Shown: positions 55,407 through 63,973 of the stretch, piece after piece | Layout of the letters: every line of letters starts with the position of its first letter | Numbering within the stretch: the stretch's first letter is position 1 | Assembly (NCBI RefSeq): GCF_016653465.1 | Contig: NZ_NHSQ01000113.1 | Span: 1 to 64,000, forward strand | Length of the DNA stretch: 64,000 nt | DNA from: Thiocystis minor | GTDB lineage: Bacteria; Pseudomonadota; Gammaproteobacteria; Chromatiales; Chromatiaceae | Reading direction: 5' to 3' | The notes under the pieces: model-generated | Told to the model about the DNA's origin: nothing | Databases searched by the model: none | The model's input: the letters and a program-made list of their open reading frames with translations, nothing else | Made by a program: the position numbers and the translations under genes

Positions 55407-57497
55407 ATGCCAAAGCAGATCAACCTCACCGCCGCGTTCGCCTTCGCCGTCCTTTTTTCGATCCTCACGCCAAGCGTCGCGCTGGCCGCGACACCCTCTA
55501 TCCAGCATACCCTGGAGGTACAGATCGACCCTGCGTCCGGCACGCTGACCGTTCAGGATCAGATGGGGCTACCCGACGGCGAAAGCGAGTGGCTGTTGCT
55601 GCTGCACGCCGGCCTTGATCCAAAGGTGATCGCGGGCGATGCCGAACTGACTCCGGCGGGCGATTTCGAGCACTTGACCCGCTATCGTCTGCGCCAGCGA
55701 TCGCCCGGTCCCGTCACCCTGAGCTATGGCGGGCGCATCCATCATGGCCTGGAACACATCGACGAGGGCATGGGCCGCGCGCGTCAGTGGTCGCTCGGAA
55801 CCATCGAACCCAACGGCGTCTTTCTCGACGGCAACAGCGGCTGGTATCCGCGCATCCCCGACCGGCTGCACACCTTCCAACTCCAGGTCCGACTGCCCGA
55901 GGGCTGGACGGCGGTCTCTCAAGGCGCCGGTCCGGGCGCGCCTGAGACGGGACTGTCCACCTGGTCCGAGACCCAGCCCCAGGACGACATCTATCTGATC
56001 GCCGCGCCCTTTCGACTTTATCGCGAACCAGCCGAGGGTTTCGAGGCCCAGGTCTATCTGCGTCGCCCCGACGACGCACTGGCCCGAACCTATCTGGACG
56101 CGACCGCCAAGTATGTCGCGCTTTATTCGGACCTGATCGGCCCCTACCCCTTCGCCAAATTCGCCCTGGTCGAAAACTTCTGGGAGACCGGTTACGGCAT
56201 GCCCTCCTTCACCCTGCTGGGGCCGAGCGTGATCCGCCTGCCCTTTATCGTCGATACCTCCTATCCGCACGAGATCCTGCACAACTGGTGGGGCAATGGG
56301 GTCTATATCGAGTATGAATCCGGCAACTGGAGCGAAGGGCTGACCAACTATCTGGCGGATCACTGGATGAAGGAGCGGGTCGGACAAGGCGCCGAGTACC
56401 GTCGCGATACACTCAAAAGCTTTGCGGACTATGTACGCGATGGCAAGGATTATCCGCTGACCGAATTTCGCGGACGCCATGGATCGGCCTCCCAGTCGAT
56501 CGGTTACGGCAAGGGTGCGATGTTTTTTCACATGCTCAGGAAGCAACTCGGCGACGAGACGTTTAACCAGGGTCTGCGTCGTTTTTATACCGAGAACCGC
56601 TGGCGCGCCGCCAGTTACGCCGATCTGCAACAGGCTTTCGAGGCGGTCAGCGCGCGCGATCTGCGACCCTTTTTCACGGCCTGGACGACCCGGCCCGGCG
56701 CGCCGCGACTCGCGCTGACGGATGTTCGGCTTACGCGGAACGGCGAAGCGTACCGGATCGCCGGTCGAATCGAGCAAATCCAGTCGGCGCCCCCCTTCCC
56801 GCTTCAGGTTCCGGTCGTCATCCACCGGCACGCGAGCGATCCGATGACGCTGATCGTCGAGTGCGACGAACGATCAACCCCCTTTGACATCACGCTGGCC
56901 TCGGCGCCAGAACGGCTCGCTGTCGATCCAGCCTTCGATATCTTCCGCGACCTGCTCCCCGGCGAAACGCCGGTCACGCTCGGCAATCTCTTCGGCGCGG
57001 ACCGGGGTCTGATCCTGCTGCCTTCCGCCGCGCCGGCGCCACTCCAGGACGCCTATCGACAACTTGCCGAAAACTGGCGACAGGGTCATCCGGGGTGGCG
57101 TCTCCAATTGGATCACGAGGTCTCCGAACTCCCGGATGACCTGCCCGTCTGGCTGCTGGGATGGGAAAACCGCCATCTCGGAAGCTTTGCGACAGAGGCA
57201 CCCGATTTCGCGCTCGACGCCGCCGAGAACCATCTTCGGATCGGCGACAACCTCCTGGATGGCACGGTCAGCCCGGTCCTGACCCGCTGGCGCGGCAATC
57301 AACCGCTGGCCTGGCTGGCGAGCAACGATGCCGCCGCCCTACCCGCGCTCGCCCGCAAGCTGCCGCATTATGGCAAATACAGTTATCTGAGCTTTACCGG
57401 CCCCGAAGCGACGAACCAGCTCAAGGGGCAGTGGCCCTCGGGCGATTCGGCGCTTGTTCATTGGTTTGGCGTCAGGCCGAGCGGTGAGGGAATCTGA
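55407..57497 (+). CDS. secreted M1-type aminopeptidase-like protein
   Basis: A 696-residue exported protein from ATG 55407 with signal peptide (AFAFAVLFSILTPSVALA). An N-terminal beta domain leads to a gluzincin catalytic core: ENFWETGYGMPS in place of the M1 GAMEN loop, HEILHNWWGN (about 288) as the zinc motif, and the third zinc ligand in NWSEGLTNYLAD. The acid is 18 residues after the second His, one fewer than in classical M1. The C-terminal third is an uncharacterised beta/alpha region. GAMEN divergence suggests changed or no aminopeptidase specificity. The gene lies downstream of a hexanucleotide repeat. Confidence 0.85.
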   Translation: MPKQINLTAAFAFAVLFSILTPSVALAATPSIQHTLEVQIDPASGTLTVQDQMGLPDGESEWLLLLHAGLDPKVIAGDAELTPAGDFEHLTRYRLRQRSPGPVTLSYGGRIHHGLEHIDEGMGRARQWSLGTIEPNGVFLDGNSGWYPRIPDRLHTFQLQVRLPEGWTAVSQGAGPGAPETGLSTWSETQPQDDIYLIAAPFRLYREPAEGFEAQVYLRRPDDALARTYLDATAKYVALYSDLIGPYPFAKFALVENFWETGYGMPSFTLLGPSVIRLPFIVDTSYPHEILHNWWGNGVYIEYESGNWSEGLTNYLADHWMKERVGQGAEYRRDTLKSFADYVRDGKDYPLTEFRGRHGSASQSIGYGKGAMFFHMLRKQLGDETFNQGLRRFYTENRWRAASYADLQQAFEAVSARDLRPFFTAWTTRPGAPRLALTDVRLTRNGEAYRIAGRIEQIQSAPPFPLQVPVVIHRHASDPMTLIVECDERSTPFDITLASAPERLAVDPAFDIFRDLLPGETPVTLGNLFGADRGLILLPSAAPAPLQDAYRQLAENWRQGHPGWRLQLDHEVSELPDDLPVWLLGWENRHLGSFATEAPDFALDAAENHLRIGDNLLDGTVSPVLTRWRGNQPLAWLASNDAAALPALARKLPHYGKYSYLSFTGPEATNQLKGQWPSGDSALVHWFGVRPSGEGI

Positions 57498-57706
57498 ATC
57501 TGCATTTGAATTTGAATCTGTCGAAACACGATCCCGCGCCGCCCGCGCTTCGCCCGTCAGACCCAGGCGGCATCGCAAGGGCCGGTATCGAGCCAGCCGC
57601 ACCTTGCGTAACAGGTCTTCGATCTCGCGCCAGAATGCGTTCGACAGCATCGCTGTTTAGGCACCATACTGACGTACATCACAAGTGTGCAAATGAAGGG
57701 TCGATC

Positions 57707-57994
57707 ATGCCTCAAGCCAACCTCTCGAAAACCGAGCGGATCAATCTGCGGCTCGATACCACAGCGAAAGGACGACTCGAACGCGCGGCCGCGCTGGAAG
57801 GACAAACCCTCAGTCGCTATGTGCTCACGACCGCACTAGCGCGTGCCGAACAGGTCATTGCCGCCAACGAGACTCTGGTTCTGAGTCGCCACGATGCCGA
57901 GGTGTTCTTTGAGGCCATCGTGAATCCTCCCGCGCTGACTCCAGCGCTCGCCGCCGCACTGGAAGAGCATACCCGCCGCGTCCAATCGCAGTAA
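57707..57994 (+). CDS. DUF1778 antitoxin (TacA-like)
   Basis: A 95-residue protein starting MPQANLSKTERINLRLDTTAK, a ribbon-helix-helix DNA-binding N-terminus, then LERAAALEGQTLSRYVLTTAL, and the toxin-binding tail around LVLSRHDAEVFFEAIVNPP. These are the DUF1778 signatures. It should bind the operon promoter and neutralise the acetyltransferase toxin encoded next. The frame is open upstream to 57506, but conservation begins at 57707. The stop overlaps the toxin start (TAATG). Confidence 0.93.
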   Translation: MPQANLSKTERINLRLDTTAKGRLERAAALEGQTLSRYVLTTALARAEQVIAANETLVLSRHDAEVFFEAIVNPPALTPALAAALEEHTRRVQSQ

Positions 57995-58485
57995 TGTCCG
58001 CGCTCGTCATCGAGCCGCTCGGCCTCCATCATGACCGCACGGCGTTTGCGTGTGGCCATGAAGCGCTCGATCTCTACCTGAGGCAGCAGGCTGGCCAGGA
58101 TAGTCGCCGACGTCTTGCCCGCGTCTTCGTCTGTATCGAGCCCGACAGACCAGCCATTCTGGGCTTTTACACCCTGAGCGCAGTGTCCATCGATCTCAGC
58201 GTTCTGCCGCCTCACCTGGTTCGACGGTTACCCCGGCAACCCGTACCGGCGGTTCTGATCGGTCGCCTGGCAGTCGCGCTTGGGATGCAAGGCCAGGGTC
58301 TCGGTCGCCTGCTGCTGGCCGACGCGGTCAAACGTACGCTCAGCGTCAGCGCCACGATTGGCATCCATGCCATGGTGGTCGATGCCAAGGATCATCGATC
58401 GAAACAGTTTTACGAGAGATACGGATTTCTGGCGTTACCCGACAGCGTCGAACGGCTGTTTCTGCCGCTCGGCTCGTTGGTGTAA
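57994..58485 (+). CDS. GNAT-type toxin (TacT-like)
   Basis: A 163-residue acetyltransferase: IEPLGLHHDRTAFACGHEALDLYLRQ at the N-terminus, acetyl-CoA loop LAVALGMQGQGLGRLLL (the Q/R-x-x-G-x-G/A motif) and the conserved RYGFLALPDSVERLFLPL end. TacT-family toxins acetylate aminoacyl-tRNA and stop translation. With the DUF1778 antitoxin it forms a complete type II toxin-antitoxin pair. Confidence 0.93.
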   Translation: MSALVIEPLGLHHDRTAFACGHEALDLYLRQQAGQDSRRRLARVFVCIEPDRPAILGFYTLSAVSIDLSVLPPHLVRRLPRQPVPAVLIGRLAVALGMQGQGLGRLLLADAVKRTLSVSATIGIHAMVVDAKDHRSKQFYERYGFLALPDSVERLFLPLGSLV

Positions 58486-58577
58486 TAAGAATACTTCCGA
58501 TACTATCTTCTCCCTCGCGTGGTTCTCTCAGCGAGAAGAAAAATCCCTGCATCGCTTAATTTTGCAATAGGCTCTCA

Positions 58578-61205
58578 ATGAATAAAAATTCTAGCTTTGG
58601 ACTTCGAGAACTTGCCGATCTCGTCAATCACAATGAAATACTATTGCCGACCGTACAGCGGGGTTTTGTCTGGAAGCCTAGCCAAATCGAGAATCTTTGG
58701 GATTCGCTGCTGCGCGGTTATCCGATCGGGGCCATCGTACTCTCACCGCAAAAGAACGACACCTATAGTCTGCTGGACGGCCAGCAGAGATTGACTGCAA
58801 TCTGTCTAGGACTGGGCAGAGAAACTTTTCGAGATGGGACCACACAGATCAGGATTTTCATCGATCTTGCACTTCCAACGGACGACGACGATGACCCGCG
58901 GAAATACGTCTTTCGCGTAATTACCCGTTCGCATCCGTGGGGTTATCAGCGCAAGGACAATACAAAGACACTTGATCAGGCATCGATCCGAAAAGCACTT
59001 GAGCTTTACATAGAAGTGGATGACCCGATGGCATCGGATCTCTCCTTGTTTTTCCCTTATGACGCCAAGTTACCGATCCCCTTCAGCTACTTCGTTGATG
59101 CGACGACAACGGAACAGGTTTGGAAGAAGGCCGCTTCCATGCCAGGCTGGCAAGAAATCCTGAATCGTTGGTGGCATTCTCACACTCCTAGGCCAGGCGA
59201 GAGCAAAGAGGCTCTCGCGATGGAATTGATCAAGCAGGTATTTAACCTTACACGAAAGGTACTTAACGATTCTAAGGAAAAGCCCGTTCCAGCCCTGTAT
59301 CTGGATTTCGACACCTTTAACCCTGCATCAGGACCACAAATCGAACAGGATGAAAAAGATGAGGAAGCCCTCGACGAGATCGAGAACCTCTTTGTTCGTC
59401 TAAATGCGGGTGGCACACCTCTAGGAGGTGAGGAGCTCAATTACTCCATCCTCAAGTCGCATATCGAGTCGTCGCTTCAGGAACACATCGAGAAGTCCTG
59501 CTACCCATTCTATGATCCGGCACGATTTATCACGATCGCGTATAGGCTTTTCCAATCTGACCCAAATAAGGGTGGGTTGGGAGAGTCCATGTCAATGCGA
59601 GTCAAGCCAAAGCAGTTCCAGAGAGCTATGACCGATAAGCATAGACGCGGCGAATTTGTAGAATTCTTACAGGCTTTGTTAGATTCTAATGCCGTGGAGG
59701 AAAAGAGCTTACTCGGCTACACCAAGCAGGTTCTAACCTTCAACTCAAAAGCCTTGTCGTTCGGTCTCCCCTACCCGGTAGCGGCACGGCTGTCGGACCG
59801 GGCGCCGGAAATCGTTTTCCTACTGCTGTACCGCATCTGGTTCATGAAAGACCGGTTCGATTTCGAGAAAGATAAAGATAAAGATCTGCATCGTAAGATG
59901 CTTGGAGTGATTTCGCTTCTTACATGGCTCGGAAAAGAAAGCGGAAAGAAAGGATACAGGCGGCTACTGAGTAATGTTTGGCCAGCCGTGAAGGTGCTGC
60001 CGACAAATTTATTCTGGTCATCGGCGACCATTCGACGTGGGCAGATCGAGGATGTTCTCCCTCAGATACCAGGAATCGACACTTTGAAAGGGCATGTACC
60101 CGCAAACGCTAGGCAGAGTACATGGACTAAATACTTTCGCGAACGCGCCGAGGACCCCTTCATGTCCAATGTTTTCTCAAATCAGGAACTTATCCTTTTC
60201 GCGCAACGAAAATTTATTTCAGAATGCGTTAATGAAGAGGTATTTCACCTGAGCGACACCAACGATCCGTTTGACTGGGACCATATTTTCGCACAGAAAT
60301 TTATCAAAGGGAAAAGGGGTATACCGCAACATGTTAAGGATTGTTACAACATGATCGGGAACTTCCGAGCATGGCCTTATTCACTTAATCGCATTGATCA
60401 AGATGATGCACCGAACAAAAAGCTTGACCCGCTTAACGAGCGTTATTTTGATGACTCAAAAGCTATTAATCAAGCCAGCCTTCCCTGGAAGAAATTCCTC
60501 AACGCAAAGTTCCCGCATATTAAGGTTAGCAAATTAACCAACGCCTTGTGCGAGTGGTCGTTTTGCGATGACAAATGGCGCGACTGCGAAGTCGGCGACC
60601 TCAGGCAATCGAGGTATTGGATACCGATATGCCAGTTGATCGTCGACAGAAATCTCGCGCTTTGCGCGAACTGGTATAAGGAGTTCAAGCTTGAAGAGCT
60701 TATTCCAGATCCTGTCGAATTTCTGTTCGAGCACGCCTTGAACATAAGACAATGGAAGACAGATCCTGATGAATGGAATGATTATTTTGATTTTGAGGCT
60801 TATTCTTATCGGCTAAAGAAAATTGGCTCATTAGCCTCTCTGGGAATAGATGCGTATCTCTACATCGGCATCCCCCGTGGAGAGGAGGATGGAGATTTAG
60901 GGATACTGGCGGAAGAGGCTGTCGAGTTTGGCGTCTTCCAACCGGGCAACGAGGAGTTCATCGGCAAGCTAAGCATTCCCGATAATCTTGAGTCACGATA
61001 CGAGGTTTACTCAGGGGACTACGTACAGGGTAAGTTCACGTTGGTATCCGATGACGAGGCATCGTATCGACGCCTGTTTGGCGAACTCTGGCGTTGGCTG
61101 GATGAATTTCCACTCACTAAGAATAAAAAGCATAATGGAGCGATCCAAGGGCTCGCCGATGAATTTCAGATGGCCCTAAAAAATAGGTACCGAGCTGATG
61201 CGTAA
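58578..61205 (+). CDS. DUF262/HNH (GmrSD-like) protein in a low-GC island
   Basis: An 875-residue protein. The N-terminal DUF262 domain carries the ParB-like motif LLDGQQRLTAIC (about 66-77) after LPTVQRGFVWKPSQIENLWDSLLRGYPIG. Near residue 565 lies an HNH/DUF1524-like segment: FDWDHIFAQKFIKG, then NMIGNFRAWPYSLNRIDQDD. The final 200 residues match nothing I know. DUF262-DUF1524 proteins include GmrSD-type modification-dependent enzymes and phage-defence effectors, so a defence role is likely. GC is visibly lower (around half) and codon use differs from its neighbours, indicating recent acquisition, next to a toxin-antitoxin pair. Confidence 0.8.
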   Translation: MNKNSSFGLRELADLVNHNEILLPTVQRGFVWKPSQIENLWDSLLRGYPIGAIVLSPQKNDTYSLLDGQQRLTAICLGLGRETFRDGTTQIRIFIDLALPTDDDDDPRKYVFRVITRSHPWGYQRKDNTKTLDQASIRKALELYIEVDDPMASDLSLFFPYDAKLPIPFSYFVDATTTEQVWKKAASMPGWQEILNRWWHSHTPRPGESKEALAMELIKQVFNLTRKVLNDSKEKPVPALYLDFDTFNPASGPQIEQDEKDEEALDEIENLFVRLNAGGTPLGGEELNYSILKSHIESSLQEHIEKSCYPFYDPARFITIAYRLFQSDPNKGGLGESMSMRVKPKQFQRAMTDKHRRGEFVEFLQALLDSNAVEEKSLLGYTKQVLTFNSKALSFGLPYPVAARLSDRAPEIVFLLLYRIWFMKDRFDFEKDKDKDLHRKMLGVISLLTWLGKESGKKGYRRLLSNVWPAVKVLPTNLFWSSATIRRGQIEDVLPQIPGIDTLKGHVPANARQSTWTKYFRERAEDPFMSNVFSNQELILFAQRKFISECVNEEVFHLSDTNDPFDWDHIFAQKFIKGKRGIPQHVKDCYNMIGNFRAWPYSLNRIDQDDAPNKKLDPLNERYFDDSKAINQASLPWKKFLNAKFPHIKVSKLTNALCEWSFCDDKWRDCEVGDLRQSRYWIPICQLIVDRNLALCANWYKEFKLEELIPDPVEFLFEHALNIRQWKTDPDEWNDYFDFEAYSYRLKKIGSLASLGIDAYLYIGIPRGEEDGDLGILAEEAVEFGVFQPGNEEFIGKLSIPDNLESRYEVYSGDYVQGKFTLVSDDEASYRRLFGELWRWLDEFPLTKNKKHNGAIQGLADEFQMALKNRYRADA

Positions 61206-61364
61206 AGCAAACGTAAGTTCTAAACGTTCATTTTTCATGACCATTGACTTGCATATAAAGCGATCCTTAGCCACCAATTTCCTGCCTCCACATCGATTGT
61301 GGCGGTGGATCAGCATTGGGCACTATAACCATTGGTTCCGCCGATGATCTTCAGCTATGATGAT

Positions 61365-61916
61365 TCATTCAGAATACTGTAAAGTGGCAAGCAACAGATG
61401 TTGCAGATATTCTACGTCGAGTCGCGCTTGATGTCGTGGCAGCAAGCGCTGACGTGCATCTGTTTTAATCGCCGCAAGAGTCCGCCGTGCATCGGCCCGG
61501 TCGGGACATGCCGACGCGAGATTTCCCAACAGCAGATCATCAGCGCTCGCCAGAGTGAAATGCGGCGCACCTCCCCAGCAAGCCGAAAACAGCTCATTCA
61601 GCCAAGCCCCATCGTAATCCGGGGCATCGGTATAAACAATCTGATCGGCAAGCTGTTCGTTCAGGCGCCGGCAGATCCAAGCGGGCGATTTCCCCTCGGC
61701 CAGCAACTGCGCCCGGCTGATGCCGTGCAGCCGCTCGGCCTGGGCGCTCCAGTCGGTCCAGCGTTCGATGCTGGCGGGCGAGATGAGATGGCTCTCGATT
61801 GTGCCATCGGGCAAGGACCAGGCGACTTCGATGGGGTAAGAGGCCGAGGCCAAACTGGATGCCTCGAAGTCGAGAAACACGGGTTGCGGTTCCCGTTCGG
61901 GTTCGCGTTTTGTCAT
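61365..61916 (-). CDS. DEDDh-type 3'-5' exonuclease-like protein
   Basis: A 183-residue protein from the ATG at 61916. Exonuclease motifs are visible in order: VFLDFEASSL (first D and E), VYTDAPDYDGAWLNEL (second D) and HQARLD, an exact HxAxxD motif III. This is the DEDDh RNase H-fold exonuclease superfamily (RNase T, DnaQ epsilon and relatives). The substrate is unknown. It follows the JAB-protein gene in the same direction (88-base gap) and is probably in the same operon. Confidence 0.78.
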   Translation of the reverse strand: MTKREPEREPQPVFLDFEASSLASASYPIEVAWSLPDGTIESHLISPASIERWTDWSAQAERLHGISRAQLLAEGKSPAWICRRLNEQLADQIVYTDAPDYDGAWLNELFSACWGGAPHFTLASADDLLLGNLASACPDRADARRTLAAIKTDARQRLLPRHQARLDVEYLQHLLLATLQYSE

Positions 61917-62004
61917 CGTCGATGAATCCTTCTCCACATCTTGATCGCTGGCAGACCGGATACGAACCATCCGTGCCCCGTGTATTCAGTGGTCGCGGGA
62001 ATCG

Positions 62005-62703
62005 TTACACTTCCGCGTGCTCGAAGATCCCACCGCCATGCGCGGCGAGCGGGCAGATCAAACGATCCACGGGCACCAGGCAAAGTTCGGTGTCGTCCTC
62101 TTCTTCCTCATCATCTTCACTAATCGCGCCGAGCGTGCAATAAGCCGAGAGGCTGTATTTGAAGCGCCCGCAATAGCTTTGGATGGTCTCGCCCTCCGCT
62201 TTGGCCTGGCGCGTACTGTGGTTATCGAGCGCGGTGATGCCGAGAACGACTTCCAGCAACTCATCGCCATACTCCACGGCGATTGCGAGCGCGCTGAGTT
62301 CATCGCCGTCCGAAAATTCCGAGGTCGGCTTGCCGTTGTAATCGTCCTTGAGGTAGGGATGACTATGAAAGGTGCCGAGCAATTCCAGATAGGGAAAGGA
62401 TTCGGTCACCTCGCGTATCCGGTGGAAGTGCGGTGGGCTGAAGCTGACGCTGTCCTTTTTGTGAACCGCGGCCTGCATCGGGACCGCCAGGGTGACATTG
62501 AAGATCAGATCCTCGCGTTTCTTCAGCAGGCGCTGACCGAACAGCAGGCCGAAGGCTTCGCCCTCGTGTCTGCTGGTCTTTTTCCCTTTGCGCGGTTTGG
62601 CCGCGCCGGCTCTGACGCGGATATAGTCGGAGGGAAAAGTCTCGATGCTGGAAATCAGCAGGCTTTGGAAAGCGTAATCACTGACATGGACGATGACGCT
62701 CAT
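62005..62703 (-). CDS. JAB/MPN (JAMM) metalloprotease-like protein
   Basis: A 232-residue protein from MSVIVHVSDYAFQSLL (GGAGC precedes the ATG at 62703; the frame runs to 62760). It has an upstream glutamate in HEGEAFGLLFGQR and the zinc motif LLGTFHSHPYL, with a later SDGDE giving the S-x-x-D part of the JAMM motif, separated by a longer loop than usual. A Glu/Asp-rich stretch (EDDEEEEDDTE) lies near the C-terminus. JAB proteins cleave ubiquitin-like or other peptide tags or act as scaffolds. The neighbours are an FtsZ-like and an exonuclease gene, all leftward. Confidence 0.75.
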   Translation of the reverse strand: MSVIVHVSDYAFQSLLISSIETFPSDYIRVRAGAAKPRKGKKTSRHEGEAFGLLFGQRLLKKREDLIFNVTLAVPMQAAVHKKDSVSFSPPHFHRIREVTESFPYLELLGTFHSHPYLKDDYNGKPTSEFSDGDELSALAIAVEYGDELLEVVLGITALDNHSTRQAKAEGETIQSYCGRFKYSLSAYCTLGAISEDDEEEEDDTELCLVPVDRLICPLAAHGGGIFEHAEV

Positions 62704-62848
62704 GGTTTGCTCCAGATTGAACTTCTTTTTCAATGAATCTGTTGCTTGTTCGGCGCGCATGAGGCAATCGCCCTCAAGATCGTGGCCGAACAGGGTTGGT
62801 TACTGTCTGGCGGGCGGGGTGGTCAAACCGTCCGCGGCGGACTGGCGG

Positions 62849-63973
62849 TCATGTCTGGTTCCGAAGGAACGCAGGAATATCCAGATCCTGGTCGTCCAGA
62901 TCACTGGCGTCTGATCGCGCGTGCGGTGCTTTCTCGTCGTCGGTCATGTCCGAGCGTTCCTGCCTGAATCCGGCCATCCACCCCGGACCTGACGCGAGCG
63001 GCGCGTCGAATTTGTCGCCCACCAGGGTTAGCCCCAGCACCTGCCGCCGGGCGGGCCAGTGGACGTGGAGCAAGGGCACGACCACACAGGTGGCCTCCTC
63101 CGGCAGACGCTCCCGCAGCGCGTCGGTCACGGCGTCGAAGTCATGGAGGCTGAGAGCGACCCCGCTATGAAGAAACCCCAAGGCTCCCTGAATCCGCGTC
63201 GATGGGAGTGCGTGCCACAGCCTGTGCAAGGCGGCGCGACGACGGGCCGCCTGGCTCCAAACGGTCGCCGCGCTGCGCGCCTGCGTTCCTGTGCGAAACA
63301 CGGCACGAAAATCAGACGCATCATGGCCGAGAAAGGAGGGGTTCAAAAACAGCAGCCCCTCCACTAGGCCCCGGGTTGCCGCCGCGCATAGGATGGGCCG
63401 TTGCGGACAAAGATCGACCACGTCGAAGTGCGTGCTCAGTTCGCGGCGCCAGGCGCGGTCCGGGTTGTCGTGGTCGTCGCCAATGATCAGCGCGGTGCGC
63501 ATGTACCCCACCTCGGCCAGCCGCTCGGTCCAAAATCGGCTCGCCTCACGCGCCTGCGGATCGCGGGCATCGATGACCAACACGCTGAAATCAACGGGAT
63601 GAGGCGGGATAGCCGCTGACCAGGCGGTCAGAGTCGCCGGATCCGTTCCAAACTGGCTGTCAAGCCCGGCCGTGTTGAAGGAACAACACGCCTCGGAAGA
63701 GTCGTCATACTGACCATCGTCATACCGATAATCGGTCTGTAACGCGGCGACGAGCGTCTCCGCTTCCGGACCCAGGCCGATACAGAGCGAAAACATCTTG
63801 AAGCCGATGTTGGACAGGTCCAGAACAGATGGGGCGGGTGTTGTTGGCGCTGCTGACGGCGTCAACACCATCGCCGGTGGGGAGGGCATTCCGTTCAGCC
63901 CGACGGCGGAGCGTGGCCACGGGGCCATGAGCGAGCCCACACCCAAGAGCTTCAAGAGATGACGTCGGTTCAT
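62849..63973 (-). CDS. FtsZ-like protein with Tat-like leader and lost GTP signature
   Basis: A 374-residue protein; GGAGG precedes the ATG at 63973. The N-terminus MNRRHLLKLLGVGSLMAP has the form of a twin-arginine signal, followed by a Pro/Ala linker. From about 54 the sequence follows the FtsZ fold: IGFKMFSLCIGLG in place of the first glycine loop, VDFSVLVIDARDPQAREA where FtsZ has MVFVTAGMGGGTGTGAA, then FLGHDASDFRAVFRTG and ALGFLHSGVALSLHDFDAV like the FtsZ C-domain (VDFADVKAVM; LVNITAG.DLSL.EF). The last residues DLDIPAFLRNQ equal the FtsZ conserved C-terminal peptide. GTP-binding residues are lost. Family membership is inferred by eye. Confidence 0.62.
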   Translation of the reverse strand: MNRRHLLKLLGVGSLMAPWPRSAVGLNGMPSPPAMVLTPSAAPTTPAPSVLDLSNIGFKMFSLCIGLGPEAETLVAALQTDYRYDDGQYDDSSEACCSFNTAGLDSQFGTDPATLTAWSAAIPPHPVDFSVLVIDARDPQAREASRFWTERLAEVGYMRTALIIGDDHDNPDRAWRRELSTHFDVVDLCPQRPILCAAATRGLVEGLLFLNPSFLGHDASDFRAVFRTGTQARSAATVWSQAARRRAALHRLWHALPSTRIQGALGFLHSGVALSLHDFDAVTDALRERLPEEATCVVVPLLHVHWPARRQVLGLTLVGDKFDAPLASGPGWMAGFRQERSDMTDDEKAPHARSDASDLDDQDLDIPAFLRNQT

